Positions 43,367 to 52,499 of a stretch of 64,000 bases of DNA are shown piece by piece (position 1 is the stretch's first letter; every line of letters starts with the position of its first letter). Below the pieces are notes generated by a model. It ran no database searches and was not told where the DNA came from. It saw only the letters and a list, made by a program, of their open reading frames with translations. The position numbers and the translations under genes are program-made. The stretch comes from an uncultured Muribaculaceae bacterium (GTDB taxonomy: Bacteria > Bacteroidota > Bacteroidia > Bacteroidales > Muribaculaceae): the NCBI GenBank assembly GCA_944321685.1, contig CALUMH010000010.1, positions 1-64,000 of the forward strand. The letters are read 5' to 3'.

Positions 43367-43872
43367 AACTTGACGTTGAAGATGTGTTTGATGCCGATAA
43401 TTTTAAGACCATCAACACGCGAGATAAATTCGATAAAGAACTTTCGATAGATGATGTGAGATTGTCAAGCGACATTCCCATCGTTGTAAGGTATGATTAT
43501 GTTGATTTGGGGAAAACAGAATATCACTTCAGGCAGACATTTACTCATGAAGATACCAAAGGGTATTTTGAGAAAATGAAAACATTTGCAGGTAAAAGCA
43601 TAAATGCTTTACTTCAAGAATCAAGAACTCATCACTTTTATAGAAGTGAGTTAAAGGGTAATTTATTAAGAGCCGTACGAAAAGTTCTGCCGAAATCTAT
43701 CGATACTAATCAAATCATATATCACTTCGGATTATATGAAAGTGAGAAATGGGCAGATCGTGAAACCGATACAAGATGCTCGCGGGTTTATTTTATGCTT
43801 GGAACATATGGTCATATATACATTTTGTTCTTTGACCCGTATCATGAATTGAATCCTATGCGGAAACCTTAA
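43363..43872 (+). CDS. Unknown protein, candidate toxin paired with Panacea antitoxin
   Basis: 169 residues, no signal peptide or membrane helix. Family not recognised. The C-terminal half has a repeated strand-helix pattern with HHFYRSELKGNLLRAVRKVL and RVYFMLGTYGHIYILFFDPYHEL; the H/Y/R-rich character could belong to a small nuclease or nucleotidyltransferase, but no catalytic set is certain. Coupled by a 4-nt overlap to the Panacea gene. AT-rich relative to its neighbours by eye, as toxin-antitoxin cargo often is. Confidence 0.6.
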   Translation: MKLDVEDVFDADNFKTINTRDKFDKELSIDDVRLSSDIPIVVRYDYVDLGKTEYHFRQTFTHEDTKGYFEKMKTFAGKSINALLQESRTHHFYRSELKGNLLRAVRKVLPKSIDTNQIIYHFGLYESEKWADRETDTRCSRVYFMLGTYGHIYILFFDPYHELNPMRKP

Positions 43873-43911
43873 TAAAGTTTAATCTGCATTCCGAAATCTG
43901 CAGGGCGTTTT

Positions 43912-43943
43912 TTTGCAATTGCGGTAGGCTTGCACTATATTTG
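43912..43943 (+). promoter_or_regulatory. Carboxynorspermidine dehydrogenase promoter
   Basis: TTTG at 43912-43915, a 20-nt spacer and TATATTTG at 43936-43943; leader about 32 nt. Confidence 0.75.
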
Positions 43944-43981
43944 TAACATCATAATCATTAAAATAACAATACGAGTAAAAA

Positions 43982-45178
43982 ATGAGCAAGGTATTGATTA
44001 TCGGAGCCGGCGGCGTGGGAACCGTGGTTGCCCATAAGTGTGCCCAAAATCCCGATGTGTTCAACGAGATTGTGCTTGCTTCGCGCACCCGCAGCAAGTG
44101 TGATGCCGTGGCCAAGGCTATAGGCAAGGACAATGTGACCACCGACAGCGTGGATGCCGACAGCGTGGAGCAACTTGTGGCTCTGTTCAACAAGCACCGC
44201 CCCGACATAGTGATTAACGTGGCATTGCCATACCAAGACCTTACCATAATGGATGCGTGCCTTGAGTGTGGCGTGAACTACCTGGACACTGCCAATTATG
44301 AGCCTAAGGACGAGGCCCATTTTGAATATAGCTGGCAGTGGGCTTACAAGGAGCGTTTCGAGAAAGCCGGACTGACTGCAATATTGGGTTGCGGTTTCGA
44401 TCCAGGTGTGTCGGGTGTTTACACGGCTTATGCCGCAAAGCATCACTTCGGCCGCATCGATTACCTCGACATTGTTGACTGCAACGCAGGCAACCACGGC
44501 AAGGCTTTCGCCACCAATTTCAATCCCGAAATCAACATACGCGAAATTACCCAAAAGGGTAAGTATTACGAAGATGGCAAGTGGATCGAGACTGAGCCGC
44601 AAGAGATACACAAGACGCTTAATTATCCCAACATCGGCCCGCGTGAATCTTACTTGCTTTATCACGAGGAGCTTGAATCGCTGGTGAAGAATTTCCCTAC
44701 CATTAAGCGTGCGCGGTTCTGGATGACCTTCGGGCAGGAATACCTTACTCACCTGCGTGTGATACAAGACATAGGCATGGCAAGCATCGAGCCTATCATG
44801 TATGAAGGCCGTGAGATAGTGCCGTTGCAATTCCTTAAAGCCGTATTACCAAACCCGAAAGAGCTGGGCGAGAATTACCACGGCGAGACTTCGATAGGTT
44901 GCCGTATTCGCGGCATCGATAAGGAGGGCAAGCCTCTCACTTACTATATTTACAACAATTGCAGCCACGAAGCTGCTTATAAGGAAACCGGAATGCAGGC
45001 AGTGAGCTACACTACCGGCGTACCGGCAATGACCGGCGCGATGATGTTCCTCAAGGGGCTGTGGAAACGCCCCGGAGTGTATAACGTGGAAGAGTTCGAT
45101 CCCGATCCGTTCCTCGACGTGCTCAACCACCAAGGCCTTCCCTGGCACGAAATCTTTAACGGCGACCTGGAGCTGTAA
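43982..45178 (+). CDS. Carboxynorspermidine/carboxyspermidine dehydrogenase (saccharopine dehydrogenase family)
   Basis: 398 residues. The Rossmann motif GAGGVGTVVAHK opens the protein; VINVALPYQDLTIMDACLECGVNYLDTANYEP and LGCGFDPGVSGVYTAYAA are typical of the LYS1-like enzyme that joins aspartate semialdehyde to putrescine or diaminopropane with NADPH. With NspC (23889-25052) it completes the route to spermidine or norspermidine that replaces S-adenosylmethionine decarboxylase in Bacteroidota. Monocistronic, with its own promoter and terminator. Confidence 0.92.
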   Translation: MSKVLIIGAGGVGTVVAHKCAQNPDVFNEIVLASRTRSKCDAVAKAIGKDNVTTDSVDADSVEQLVALFNKHRPDIVINVALPYQDLTIMDACLECGVNYLDTANYEPKDEAHFEYSWQWAYKERFEKAGLTAILGCGFDPGVSGVYTAYAAKHHFGRIDYLDIVDCNAGNHGKAFATNFNPEINIREITQKGKYYEDGKWIETEPQEIHKTLNYPNIGPRESYLLYHEELESLVKNFPTIKRARFWMTFGQEYLTHLRVIQDIGMASIEPIMYEGREIVPLQFLKAVLPNPKELGENYHGETSIGCRIRGIDKEGKPLTYYIYNNCSHEAAYKETGMQAVSYTTGVPAMTGAMMFLKGLWKRPGVYNVEEFDPDPFLDVLNHQGLPWHEIFNGDLEL

Positions 45179-45200
45179 ATATTACATACGAGATATTTTT

Positions 45201-45243
45201 TATTGCCGCAAGTGTGGGAACATATTTGCGGCAATATTTTTTT
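45201..45243 (+). terminator. Dehydrogenase terminator
   Basis: 11-bp perfect arms TATTGCCGCAA (45201-45211) and 45226-45236, 14-nt loop, then seven or more T. Its right arm contains the -33 element of the next promoter. Confidence 0.85.
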
Positions 45244-45254
45244 GTGTAATTTTG
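45225..45254 (+). promoter_or_regulatory. EamA transporter promoter
   Basis: TTTG at 45225-45228, an 18-nt spacer and TAATTTTG at 45247-45254. The -33 element sits in the terminator stem of the preceding gene. Confidence 0.6.
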
Positions 45255-45287
45255 CGGGCGTTTAACCATTAGACACTTATAATTGCG

Positions 45288-46208
45288 ATGAACGACAAGG
45301 TTAAGGGGTATCTGCTTGGGGCGGTTGCGGCTGCCACGTATGGAATGAATCCACTGTTTGCGCTTCCGCTATATGCCGATGGCATGGATGCCGACTCGGT
45401 GCTTTTCTTTCGTTATCTGTTTGCCATTCCCATGCTTGGGGCTATGATATTGTTCCGCGGACGGAGTTTCAAGGTAACGATGCATGACACGTTGAGGCTT
45501 GTTTTCATGGGTATAATGGTTGCAGCCTCGTCGTTGGCGTTGTTTTTAAGTTATAATTACATGGCGGCAGGTATAGCCTCGACCATGCTTTTTGTCTATC
45601 CGATACTTGTAGCTGTTATAATGGTGCTGTTTTATAAGGAGAAGCCGTCGTTGCTTACTATGCTGTGCATAGTGCTTGCCATCAGTGGAATAGCCCTGCT
45701 TTACCGCGGCGGTGACGGCACGACGTTGAGCCTTGCCGGAACGTTGCTTGTGTTCCTGTCGGCATTGACTTATGCCATTTACATTGTTGGTGTGAACCAC
45801 AGTTCGCTGAAAGATGTTGCCACGCTCACTGTCACGTTTTATGTGCTGTTATTCGGCGTGGGGCTGTTCCTTGTACGCATATTGCTCGGTGACGGGCTTA
45901 CTGTTCCCACCCGGTGGTATTTGTGGGGAAATGCCGTTGCTTTGGCCTTGTTCCCGACGGCTATATCGTTCCTGTGCACGACGAGTGCCATAAAATACAT
46001 CGGTTCCACTCCGACGGCCATACTTGGCGCGCTCGAACCGGTGACGGCTGTTATTATAGGCGTGACGGTATTTGGCGAAGCATTCACGTTGCGCGAGGGT
46101 GTGGGACTTGTGCTTATAGTCACGGCAGTGACATTGGTGATAGCCGGAGGCAGTGTGTCGCACGTGCTGTTGCGCTTTCGCAAGCTGTTTCCGCGTCTGC
46201 GTCGTTAA
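45288..46208 (+). CDS. EamA-family (DMT) transporter
   Basis: 306 residues, ten membrane helices in two EamA halves (about 5-135 and 150-285). FFRYLFAIPMLGAMILFRG, SSLALFLSYNYMAAGIASTMLFVYPI and the second-half GALEPVTAVIIGVTVFGE are standard for this family of metabolite exporters. Substrate not predictable. Its own promoter lies inside the terminator of the upstream gene. Confidence 0.88.
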   Translation: MNDKVKGYLLGAVAAATYGMNPLFALPLYADGMDADSVLFFRYLFAIPMLGAMILFRGRSFKVTMHDTLRLVFMGIMVAASSLALFLSYNYMAAGIASTMLFVYPILVAVIMVLFYKEKPSLLTMLCIVLAISGIALLYRGGDGTTLSLAGTLLVFLSALTYAIYIVGVNHSSLKDVATLTVTFYVLLFGVGLFLVRILLGDGLTVPTRWYLWGNAVALALFPTAISFLCTTSAIKYIGSTPTAILGALEPVTAVIIGVTVFGEAFTLREGVGLVLIVTAVTLVIAGGSVSHVLLRFRKLFPRLRR

Positions 46209-46266
46209 GCGGTTGGGTGGGCATACCGGGAGATTTTCAATGATTTGCAAAATGGCGGCGCTGAAC

Positions 46267-47262
46267 CTATAATGGATTTTGGGCCGATGTTATTTCCCAG
46301 TGTCCGGCCTTGTTCCCGCCTATTCGTTTTATCGAACCTTCATGTTTAAGTGCCGAGAGATAATATCGCACCTGTCTTTCGCCGAGACCTGTCATGCGGC
46401 CTATCTCAATTGCTGTAATCCGGGGATTATGCACAATGCAAGCAAGAACTTTTGATTTTTTATCCTGCAATTTATCCTGCAATTTATCCTGCAATGTGTC
46501 ATCGTTTCGATGTTTAAGCAATGTTGTCAGTATTTCACTTAACATGAAATCGATAAATGGACCCGATTGTCCTTGTTTCGTGCTTTCGGCTATGGCTTCG
46601 TAATACGATTGCTGATTGGCATATATCATGTTTTCCACCGGCAAATGTTCAAACACTGAATTCACCTTGCCAAGTATAAGAGACTGCCACAAGCGTCCGG
46701 TACGCCCGTTTCCATCGCTGAAAGGGTGAATAAATTCAAATTCGTAATGAAATACGCAGGATCGTATGAGCAGGTTGTCTTCAGCTGTTTTAAGCCAGTG
46801 GAACAGGTTCTTCATTAATTCCGGCACAAGTGATGCTGGTGGAGCAAGGTGTATTATTTGTCCTTTGTCGCCGAATACTCCTACACCGCCTTGGCGGAAA
46901 TGCCCTGCATCGTCAACCAACGCTTCCATCAATGTGCGGTGAGCCAAAAGCAGGTCGTCGATTTTGAATGGATCTAAATGTTCATATAATTCGTATGCCC
47001 TTATTGCATTTTTTACTTCTTGTATTTCCCGTATGGGAGCAACAATGTTTACTCCATTGATGATGTCGGTCACATCGCTTTCCGACAATGTGTTACCTTC
47101 AATTGCAAGAGAACTGTGGATGGTTTTTATACGATTTACTTTCCGTAACAGCAATGTGTCGCTTTGTTTTATGCTTGCGGTATAGTGCTCGACTTGTGCA
47201 GATATTTCTGCGACTAAGTTGATTGCTTTCTGTGAGATGGTGAATGGTGGTGTATAGTTCAT
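46267..47262 (-). CDS. Fic-domain protein (AMPylator) with winged-helix tail
   Basis: 331 residues from ATG 47262 (MNYTPPF; the frame is open to 47331 without a better start). The Fic motif HPFSDGNGRTGR is intact (H179 to R190), and the N-terminal helix SLAIEGN (51-57) is the (S/T)xxxE(G/N) inhibitory motif of class II Fic enzymes, so activity is self-restrained. A C-terminal HTH (ITAIEIGRMTGLGERQVRYYLSALKHEG) suggests autoregulation. The linker between the two carries LQDK repeated three times from a 12-bp tandem DNA repeat. Confidence 0.92.
   Translation of the reverse strand: MNYTPPFTISQKAINLVAEISAQVEHYTASIKQSDTLLLRKVNRIKTIHSSLAIEGNTLSESDVTDIINGVNIVAPIREIQEVKNAIRAYELYEHLDPFKIDDLLLAHRTLMEALVDDAGHFRQGGVGVFGDKGQIIHLAPPASLVPELMKNLFHWLKTAEDNLLIRSCVFHYEFEFIHPFSDGNGRTGRLWQSLILGKVNSVFEHLPVENMIYANQQSYYEAIAESTKQGQSGPFIDFMLSEILTTLLKHRNDDTLQDKLQDKLQDKKSKVLACIVHNPRITAIEIGRMTGLGERQVRYYLSALKHEGSIKRIGGNKAGHWEITSAQNPL
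46459..46494 (-). repeat. 12-bp tandem repeat, three copies, inside the Fic gene
   Basis: TTTATCCTGCAA is repeated perfectly three times on the plus strand, encoding LQDK units in the linker of the Fic protein. The unit is a multiple of three, so copy changes would alter linker length without frameshift. Confidence 0.9.
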
Positions 47263-47441
47263 GTGGGGAAAATATGGGCGATGTTTGGAAAACCGGTATT
47301 TTTGGAAAGTTTCTAAATTGTAAAAATACACTGATTTTAATAATTTGCAAAACGGAATACCAAAATATTAACAGACTGCCGTCGTATAAATGTGTTTTTT
47401 GCGGAGAATAAGATGATGGTGGAGCCCGACTGTGTGCATAC

Positions 47442-47488
47442 AAAAAAGGTGGCAGGGAGGATAGTAGTGTCCTTCTGCCACCTTTTTT
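47442..47488 (-). terminator. Transketolase terminator
   Basis: 14 perfect outer pairs (47442-47455 with 47475-47488) plus about five inner pairs, with an A tract on one side and six T on the other; acts on the minus strand and perhaps both. Confidence 0.85.
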
Positions 47489-47510
47489 GAGTATCTATGT
47501 GTGAAGAAGA

Positions 47511-49523
47511 TTACAGCATCTTTTTAACTTGGTCATAGACGTTTTGTGCGGTGAAGCCAAATTTCTCGTCAAGCACTTTATAGGGGGCGGAATATCCGAA
47601 GTAGTCTATTCCCCACACTTTGCCGTTCAGCCCCACGAGGCTCTGCATGGCAAACGACAGCCCGGCTGTAAGCCCGAATACTTTCCCGTCGGCCGGTATG
47701 ATGCTTTCCTGGTATTCCTTGCTTTGATTGCGGAACAAGCCTTCGGACGGAGCCGAGACTATGCGCACCTTTATGCCATCACGCCGCAGCAGGGCTGCGC
47801 CTACAACAAGTGTCGAGACTTCTGACCCGCTTGCCACGAGTGTGATATCGGGATTGTCGTCCGAACTGGCCACGATATATGCACCACGGGCTGCCTGTGT
47901 GTAATCGTTGCCGTCGGGCAGGTTTTCCACATTCTGACGCGAGAATATCAGCCCGGTCGGTGTGGCTGTGTTTTCCATTGCGAGTTTCCATGCCTGTGTG
48001 GCCTCTTCCACGTCGGCCGGACGCAGCACGAGCATCGAATTGAGTCCGCTGTGGTTGCGCATTTTTTCAAGCAGGCGTATTTGTGCTTCTTGTTCAACAG
48101 GCTGGTGCGTGGGTCCGTCTTCGCCAACGCGGAAAGCGTCGTGCGACCAAATGAATTTCACGGGCAGTTCCATGAGCGCAGCCATGCGCATTGCCGGTTT
48201 CATGTAATCGCTGAAGACGAAGAATGTGCCGCACGATGCTATGACACCGCCGTGCAATGCCATGCCTATGCAGCAGCAGGCCATCGTCAGCTCGGCAACG
48301 CCTGCTTGCAGGAATGCACCCGAGAAATCGTGGTGCTTGAATGCATGGGTCTTCTTGAGGAATCCGTCGGTCTTGTCGGAATTACACAAGTCGGCCGAAG
48401 CGCATATCATGTTTTCGACATTCTCGGCAAGTACGCTCAGCACAGCCGATGAGCCTGCACGGGTGGGGCCGCCGGCTTTTTGCTTAATGCTGTTCCAATC
48501 GATTTCGGGAACTTTGCCGCTGAAGAATTGTTCCAGTTTCTTTGCGAGTTCGGGGTGCTTGGTTGCCCATGCGGCCTTGGTAGCATATTTTTCGGCCATT
48601 ATGGCTTTCAGTTCTTCCCGGCGGCGGTCATATATGGCCTGAACCTCGGGGAAGATTACAAACGGGTTTTCGGGATCGCCTCCAAGGTTTTTCACTGTGT
48701 TGATATATGCGCCATCGCCCAGGGGAGCCCCGTGTGTGCCGCAATCATGCTCGTAGCTTGTGCCGTCGGCCCTCAATGCGCCTTTGCCCATCACGGTGTG
48801 GCCGATGATTATTGTCGGACGCTCGCTTTCGGCTTTTGCCTCGGTCAGCGCGCGGCGTATTTCGTCGGGATTGTTCCCGTCGATTTCTATTACGTTCCAG
48901 TTCCATGACTTGTATTTCATGGCCACGTCTTCATTTGTCACCTCTTCACAAGTGGTGGACAATTGTATTTCGTTGGCGTCATAGAACATCACAAGGTTGT
49001 CAAGCCCCAAAGTTCCTGCAATGCGACCCGCACCTTGTGAGATCTCCTCCTGCATTCCGCCGTCCGAGATGTATGCGTAAATTGTTTGCCCCATAACCTC
49101 GTTGCCCAGCCTTGCGGCAAGGAACTTGGCTGCAATGGCTGCTCCCACGGCATAACAATGCCCCTGTCCGAGCGGGCCCGATGTGTTCTCGATGCCGTGT
49201 TTTACGTCAAGTTCCGGGTGTCCGGGACATGGCGACCCCCATTGACGGAAACTTTTCAAGTCATCGATGGTGTATTTCCCTGTCATGGCCAGCACCGAAT
49301 AAAGCATCGGCGACATGTGCCCCGGGTCAAGGAAGAATCGGTCGCGCCCTTCCCAATATGGATTTTCGGGATCATAAATCATGAACTCCGAGAAAAGTAC
49401 ATTCACAAAGTCGGCTCCGCCCATTGCACCACCCGGGTGGCCCGACTTGGCCTTTTCGACCATCGCAGCAGTCAAGATGCGTATGTTGTCGGCTGCGCGT
49501 GTCATCAATTTGCTGTCGTTCAT
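47511..49523 (-). CDS. tkt: Transketolase
   Basis: 670 residues, full length. The thiamine diphosphate site has GHPGGAMGGAD, ENTSGPLGQGH and GDGGMQEE-type ISDGGMQEEIS with the N in FYDANEIQLS; the pyrimidine part has GVAELTMACCCIGMALHG and the C-terminal domain is complete. It moves two-carbon units in the pentose phosphate pathway. Monocistronic with a strong terminator. A TACATTTG box at 49567-49560 may be its -7 element; no good -33 is seen. Confidence 0.97.
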   Translation of the reverse strand: MNDSKLMTRAADNIRILTAAMVEKAKSGHPGGAMGGADFVNVLFSEFMIYDPENPYWEGRDRFFLDPGHMSPMLYSVLAMTGKYTIDDLKSFRQWGSPCPGHPELDVKHGIENTSGPLGQGHCYAVGAAIAAKFLAARLGNEVMGQTIYAYISDGGMQEEISQGAGRIAGTLGLDNLVMFYDANEIQLSTTCEEVTNEDVAMKYKSWNWNVIEIDGNNPDEIRRALTEAKAESERPTIIIGHTVMGKGALRADGTSYEHDCGTHGAPLGDGAYINTVKNLGGDPENPFVIFPEVQAIYDRRREELKAIMAEKYATKAAWATKHPELAKKLEQFFSGKVPEIDWNSIKQKAGGPTRAGSSAVLSVLAENVENMICASADLCNSDKTDGFLKKTHAFKHHDFSGAFLQAGVAELTMACCCIGMALHGGVIASCGTFFVFSDYMKPAMRMAALMELPVKFIWSHDAFRVGEDGPTHQPVEQEAQIRLLEKMRNHSGLNSMLVLRPADVEEATQAWKLAMENTATPTGLIFSRQNVENLPDGNDYTQAARGAYIVASSDDNPDITLVASGSEVSTLVVGAALLRRDGIKVRIVSAPSEGLFRNQSKEYQESIIPADGKVFGLTAGLSFAMQSLVGLNGKVWGIDYFGYSAPYKVLDEKFGFTAQNVYDQVKKML

Positions 49524-49901
49524 TAGACTTTATTTTGAGGTTTTGAAATATCGCATTTGCAAATGTATTAAATTATATTGATAAAATCCATGATTAACAA
49601 AAAAATAAGCCGGTTGCAGTGTGTTATGCGCGTTTTGCGCCAAAAAGATTGGTCGAAATTTCTCGATTAACAAAAAAATGCCTATATTTGCAGCACAATT
49701 TCGATTGAAGCCGTCGATACAAGCAGCGTAACCCTCTCTCTCGCAAAGCAATGTGACGGCATTCCCCACACAAGACTATTTCATTATTTTTAATTTATAA
49801 TTACTGTTTTGCGGCACAGGCACAGGTGCCGGGCATAACCGGGGGCGCTGATGCACAATCCTTTATGCCACGCTTCACATAATATATTTATCCACGAATA
49901 T
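49524..49901. promoter_or_regulatory. Divergent regulatory gap between tkt and rho
   Basis: 378 nt without a gene. On the plus strand a -7 box TATATTTG at 49683-49690 has no clear -33 partner; it would give rho a leader of about 205 nt. On the minus strand TACATTTG at 49567-49560 may serve tkt. A small GCGC..GCGC hairpin lies near 49628-49640. The rho leader has no obvious SD. Confidence 0.45.
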
Positions 49902-51980
49902 ATGTACACTCTTTCTGATTTAAGCTCACTCGACCTGACCGAGTTGAAGGCTATAGCAGCGTCGATGGATATAAAAAAAATCGACGACTTGAGCCAGGAT
50001 GATTTGATTTACACAATTCTTGACCAACAAGCCATCAACACATCGAAAGCCTCGGCTGCCAATATGGCCGAGCGCAAGAAACGTGCGCCAAAGCAAAAAA
50101 ACAAGGCAAAAGCATCGCCGGAAGCAAAAGCCGGAAACGGTGACGGCAAAGTCGCCGATGCAAAACAAGCCGATGCGGCGGCAAAGAAAAGCGGGCAGCA
50201 GAAGAAATCGAAAAAGCAGACAAAAGAAGCAAGCACCGAAACGAAAGAAGCCGAGGCCGTGCCTGCCGGCGATGTGGCAGAGATCACGGACGGGAACCAA
50301 AACAAACAACGTAGAAAGACAAGGAAAAACAAAGAGATGGAGAATAGCAACGAGGTTGAAGCAGTACAGGACGCAACCGCAAATGATAATGCGATAGTCG
50401 ATACCGCAACGGTACAAAACGAAGCCATCGAGGAAAACGGGCAGCAACCTGCCGCAGCCGAGGAGCAACCGCAACCCGCAGCAGGTACACCGCTTGCAGC
50501 CGATGACAATTTGCCCGAAAACGAGCAGGCAATCGAAAACACCCAACAGAAACAGGAAGCAGATACCGTGCAAGCCGAGGTACGGAAACCATCGGTTTCG
50601 CTCGATGCATTTTTTAATACCGGCTCGCGTAAAACTTTCAAGCCCCGCAGCAGGCAGGAACGCGAGGAAGCTGCCCGCCGCGCCGCCGAGGAGGCTCGCC
50701 GTGCAGCCGAAGAAGCAGCAAAAGCTCCGATAATAATACAAGAACCCCAGGCCGAGAAGCAGGAGGCCGCAATTGCAACGGGTAAGCGGGGAAAGTTTAC
50801 CAAGCAAAACGGAAAACAACTTGCCAAGCAGGTTGCCGAACCTGAACCGGAGCCATACAATTTCGAGGGAATATTGAAGGCCACGGGCGTGCTTGAAATC
50901 ATGCCCGACGGGTATGGTTTCCTGCGCTCGTCGGATTACAATTACCTTACTTCACCCGACGACATATATGTGGCTCAAAGCCAAATCAAGCTTAACGGGC
51001 TTAAAACCGGTGATGTGGTGGAAGGAACCATACGTCCGCCCAAGGAAGGAGAAAAATATTTCCCGTTGTGCCGCGTGGACCTAATAAACGGGCGCACTCC
51101 CGAATTTGTGCGTGACCGCATTCCTTTTGAACATCTTGTGCCGCTTTTCCCCGATGAAAAATTCGACCTTACGAGCGGGAAGACTTGCAACATCTCGACG
51201 CGCATTGTGGATATGTTTGCTCCTATCGGCAAAGGACAGCGCGGACTTATCGTGGCTCCGCCGAAAACCGGTAAGACGGTGCTGCTTAAAGATATTGCCA
51301 ATGCAATTTCGGAAAACCACCCCGAAACTTACATGATAATATTGCTTATCGACGAGCGACCTGAAGAAGTTACCGACATGGCACGCAGCGTTAATGCCGA
51401 GGTGATTGCCTCAACTTTCGACGAGCCTGCCGACCGCCACGTGAAAATTGCCGGACTGGTACTTGAGAAGGCAAAGCGACTTGTGGAGTGCGGGCATGAT
51501 GTGGTAATACTGCTCGACTCGATAACACGCCTTGCTCGTGCTTACAATACCGTTTCCCCGGCTTCGGGCAAGATATTGTCGGGAGGTGTCGATGCCAACG
51601 CTTTGCAAAAGCCTAAACGCTTCTTTGGTGCGGCACGTAACATCGAGAATGGCGGAAGCCTCACCATCATAGCCACGGCTCTCATTGAAACCGGCTCGAA
51701 GATGGATGAAGTGATTTTCGAGGAGTTCAAGGGTACGGGTAACATGGAATTGCAACTCGACCGTAAATTGTCGAACAAGCGTATTTTCCCGTCGGTCGAT
51801 ATTATGGCATCAAGCACTCGCCGCGACGACTTGTTGCTCTCGCGCGACACACTCAACCGTATGTGGGTATTGCGGCGCTTCCTTAGCGATCGCACCTCGA
51901 TCGAGGCTATGGAGTTTATCAAGGATCGCATGGAACGCACTCGTTCCAACGAAGAGCTTCTTCTCTCGATGAATGACTGA
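49902..51980 (+). CDS. rho: Transcription termination factor Rho with long disordered insert
   Basis: 692 residues from ATG 49902 ([19 protein letters not shown], the family start; the frame runs back to 49851). The N-terminal helix bundle (1-45) is followed by about 260 residues of disordered A/E/K/Q-rich sequence, then the cold-shock-type RNA-binding domain ([22 protein letters not shown], split to under twenty here as [16 protein letters not shown]), and the hexamer ATPase with [12 protein letters not shown], the [13 protein letters not shown] block and [22 protein letters not shown]. In Bacteroides thetaiotaomicron the same kind of insert drives phase separation of Rho and fitness in the gut. 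A terminator follows. Confidence 0.95.
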   Translation: MYTLSDLSSLDLTELKAIAASMDIKKIDDLSQDDLIYTILDQQAINTSKASAANMAERKKRAPKQKNKAKASPEAKAGNGDGKVADAKQADAAAKKSGQQKKSKKQTKEASTETKEAEAVPAGDVAEITDGNQNKQRRKTRKNKEMENSNEVEAVQDATANDNAIVDTATVQNEAIEENGQQPAAAEEQPQPAAGTPLAADDNLPENEQAIENTQQKQEADTVQAEVRKPSVSLDAFFNTGSRKTFKPRSRQEREEAARRAAEEARRAAEEAAKAPIIIQEPQAEKQEAAIATGKRGKFTKQNGKQLAKQVAEPEPEPYNFEGILKATGVLEIMPDGYGFLRSSDYNYLTSPDDIYVAQSQIKLNGLKTGDVVEGTIRPPKEGEKYFPLCRVDLINGRTPEFVRDRIPFEHLVPLFPDEKFDLTSGKTCNISTRIVDMFAPIGKGQRGLIVAPPKTGKTVLLKDIANAISENHPETYMIILLIDERPEEVTDMARSVNAEVIASTFDEPADRHVKIAGLVLEKAKRLVECGHDVVILLDSITRLARAYNTVSPASGKILSGGVDANALQKPKRFFGAARNIENGGSLTIIATALIETGSKMDEVIFEEFKGTGNMELQLDRKLSNKRIFPSVDIMASSTRRDDLLLSRDTLNRMWVLRRFLSDRTSIEAMEFIKDRMERTRSNEELLLSMND

Positions 51981-52003
51981 AAAATATTGATGCAATTATA
52001 ATA

Positions 52004-52056
52004 AGAAGGCTTATTCGGCCACTGCGGGAAGCTGTGGGAGAATAAGCCTTCTTTTT
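52004..52056. terminator. Terminator between rho and the dynamin cluster
   Basis: 13-bp perfect arms (52004-52016 and 52040-52052) around a 23-nt loop, then TTTTT on the plus strand and AAAAA/AAT on the other, so it can serve both convergent units. Confidence 0.8.
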
Positions 52057-52079
52057 GTCGTCGGTCACATTTTTTGTTG

Positions 52080-52478
52080 TTACTGTTCTTTCAGTTCGGC
52101 CTCGGTGTCGCGGAAAAACGAGCGCACAACAGCAAGTATGCTTATTGCATGGCTCAAGTTTAATTTCAATGCTTCTTCGTCACTATAATAGAATTCGCAC
52201 TTTGCCGAAACCGTTTTCATAGAACGGTCGAGATACAATTTAGCCAATTTTATTTCGCGCGTCAACTTGTTGCACGCGGTAAGCGTCAGAGCAATGTCGT
52301 TTTCTTCCACGTCGGCAAATTGTGGCAGCAATATGGTGACATATGGATCATCCTCATCACCTACCAGCACATACATGGCTTTCATTTCTTTGCGGAACAT
52401 CAAATCGCCGTCACCGTCTATTTGCGGGTTGTAGCCCATCGATTCGAGCACTCCTGCAATCAAATCTCTCTTTGACAT
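52080..52478 (-). CDS. YbjN-like protein A of the dynamin cluster
   Basis: 132 residues. The alternating alpha/beta order, the start (SKRDLIAGVLESMGYNPQIDGDGDLMF) and the C-terminal helix resemble YbjN / type III secretion chaperone-like proteins, which bind partner proteins rather than act as enzymes. No signal peptide. Last gene of the cluster; 21 nt after the second YbjN-like gene. Its partner is probably one of the NTPases, but that is inference. Confidence 0.7.
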   Translation of the reverse strand: MSKRDLIAGVLESMGYNPQIDGDGDLMFRKEMKAMYVLVGDEDDPYVTILLPQFADVEENDIALTLTACNKLTREIKLAKLYLDRSMKTVSAKCEFYYSDEEALKLNLSHAISILAVVRSFFRDTEAELKEQ

Positions 52479-52499
52479 AGTATATTCCTCCTGTTTTTG

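Noticed and set aside
43884-43911. Terminator after the Panacea pair
   Set aside because: Only a 5-bp stem precedes the T run; too weak to list as a terminator.
50009-50902. Long open frames on the minus strand opposite the disordered part of rho
   Set aside because: Low-complexity A/E/K codons on the plus strand leave the complementary frames open; products are Cys/Phe/Ser-rich with no plausible fold.
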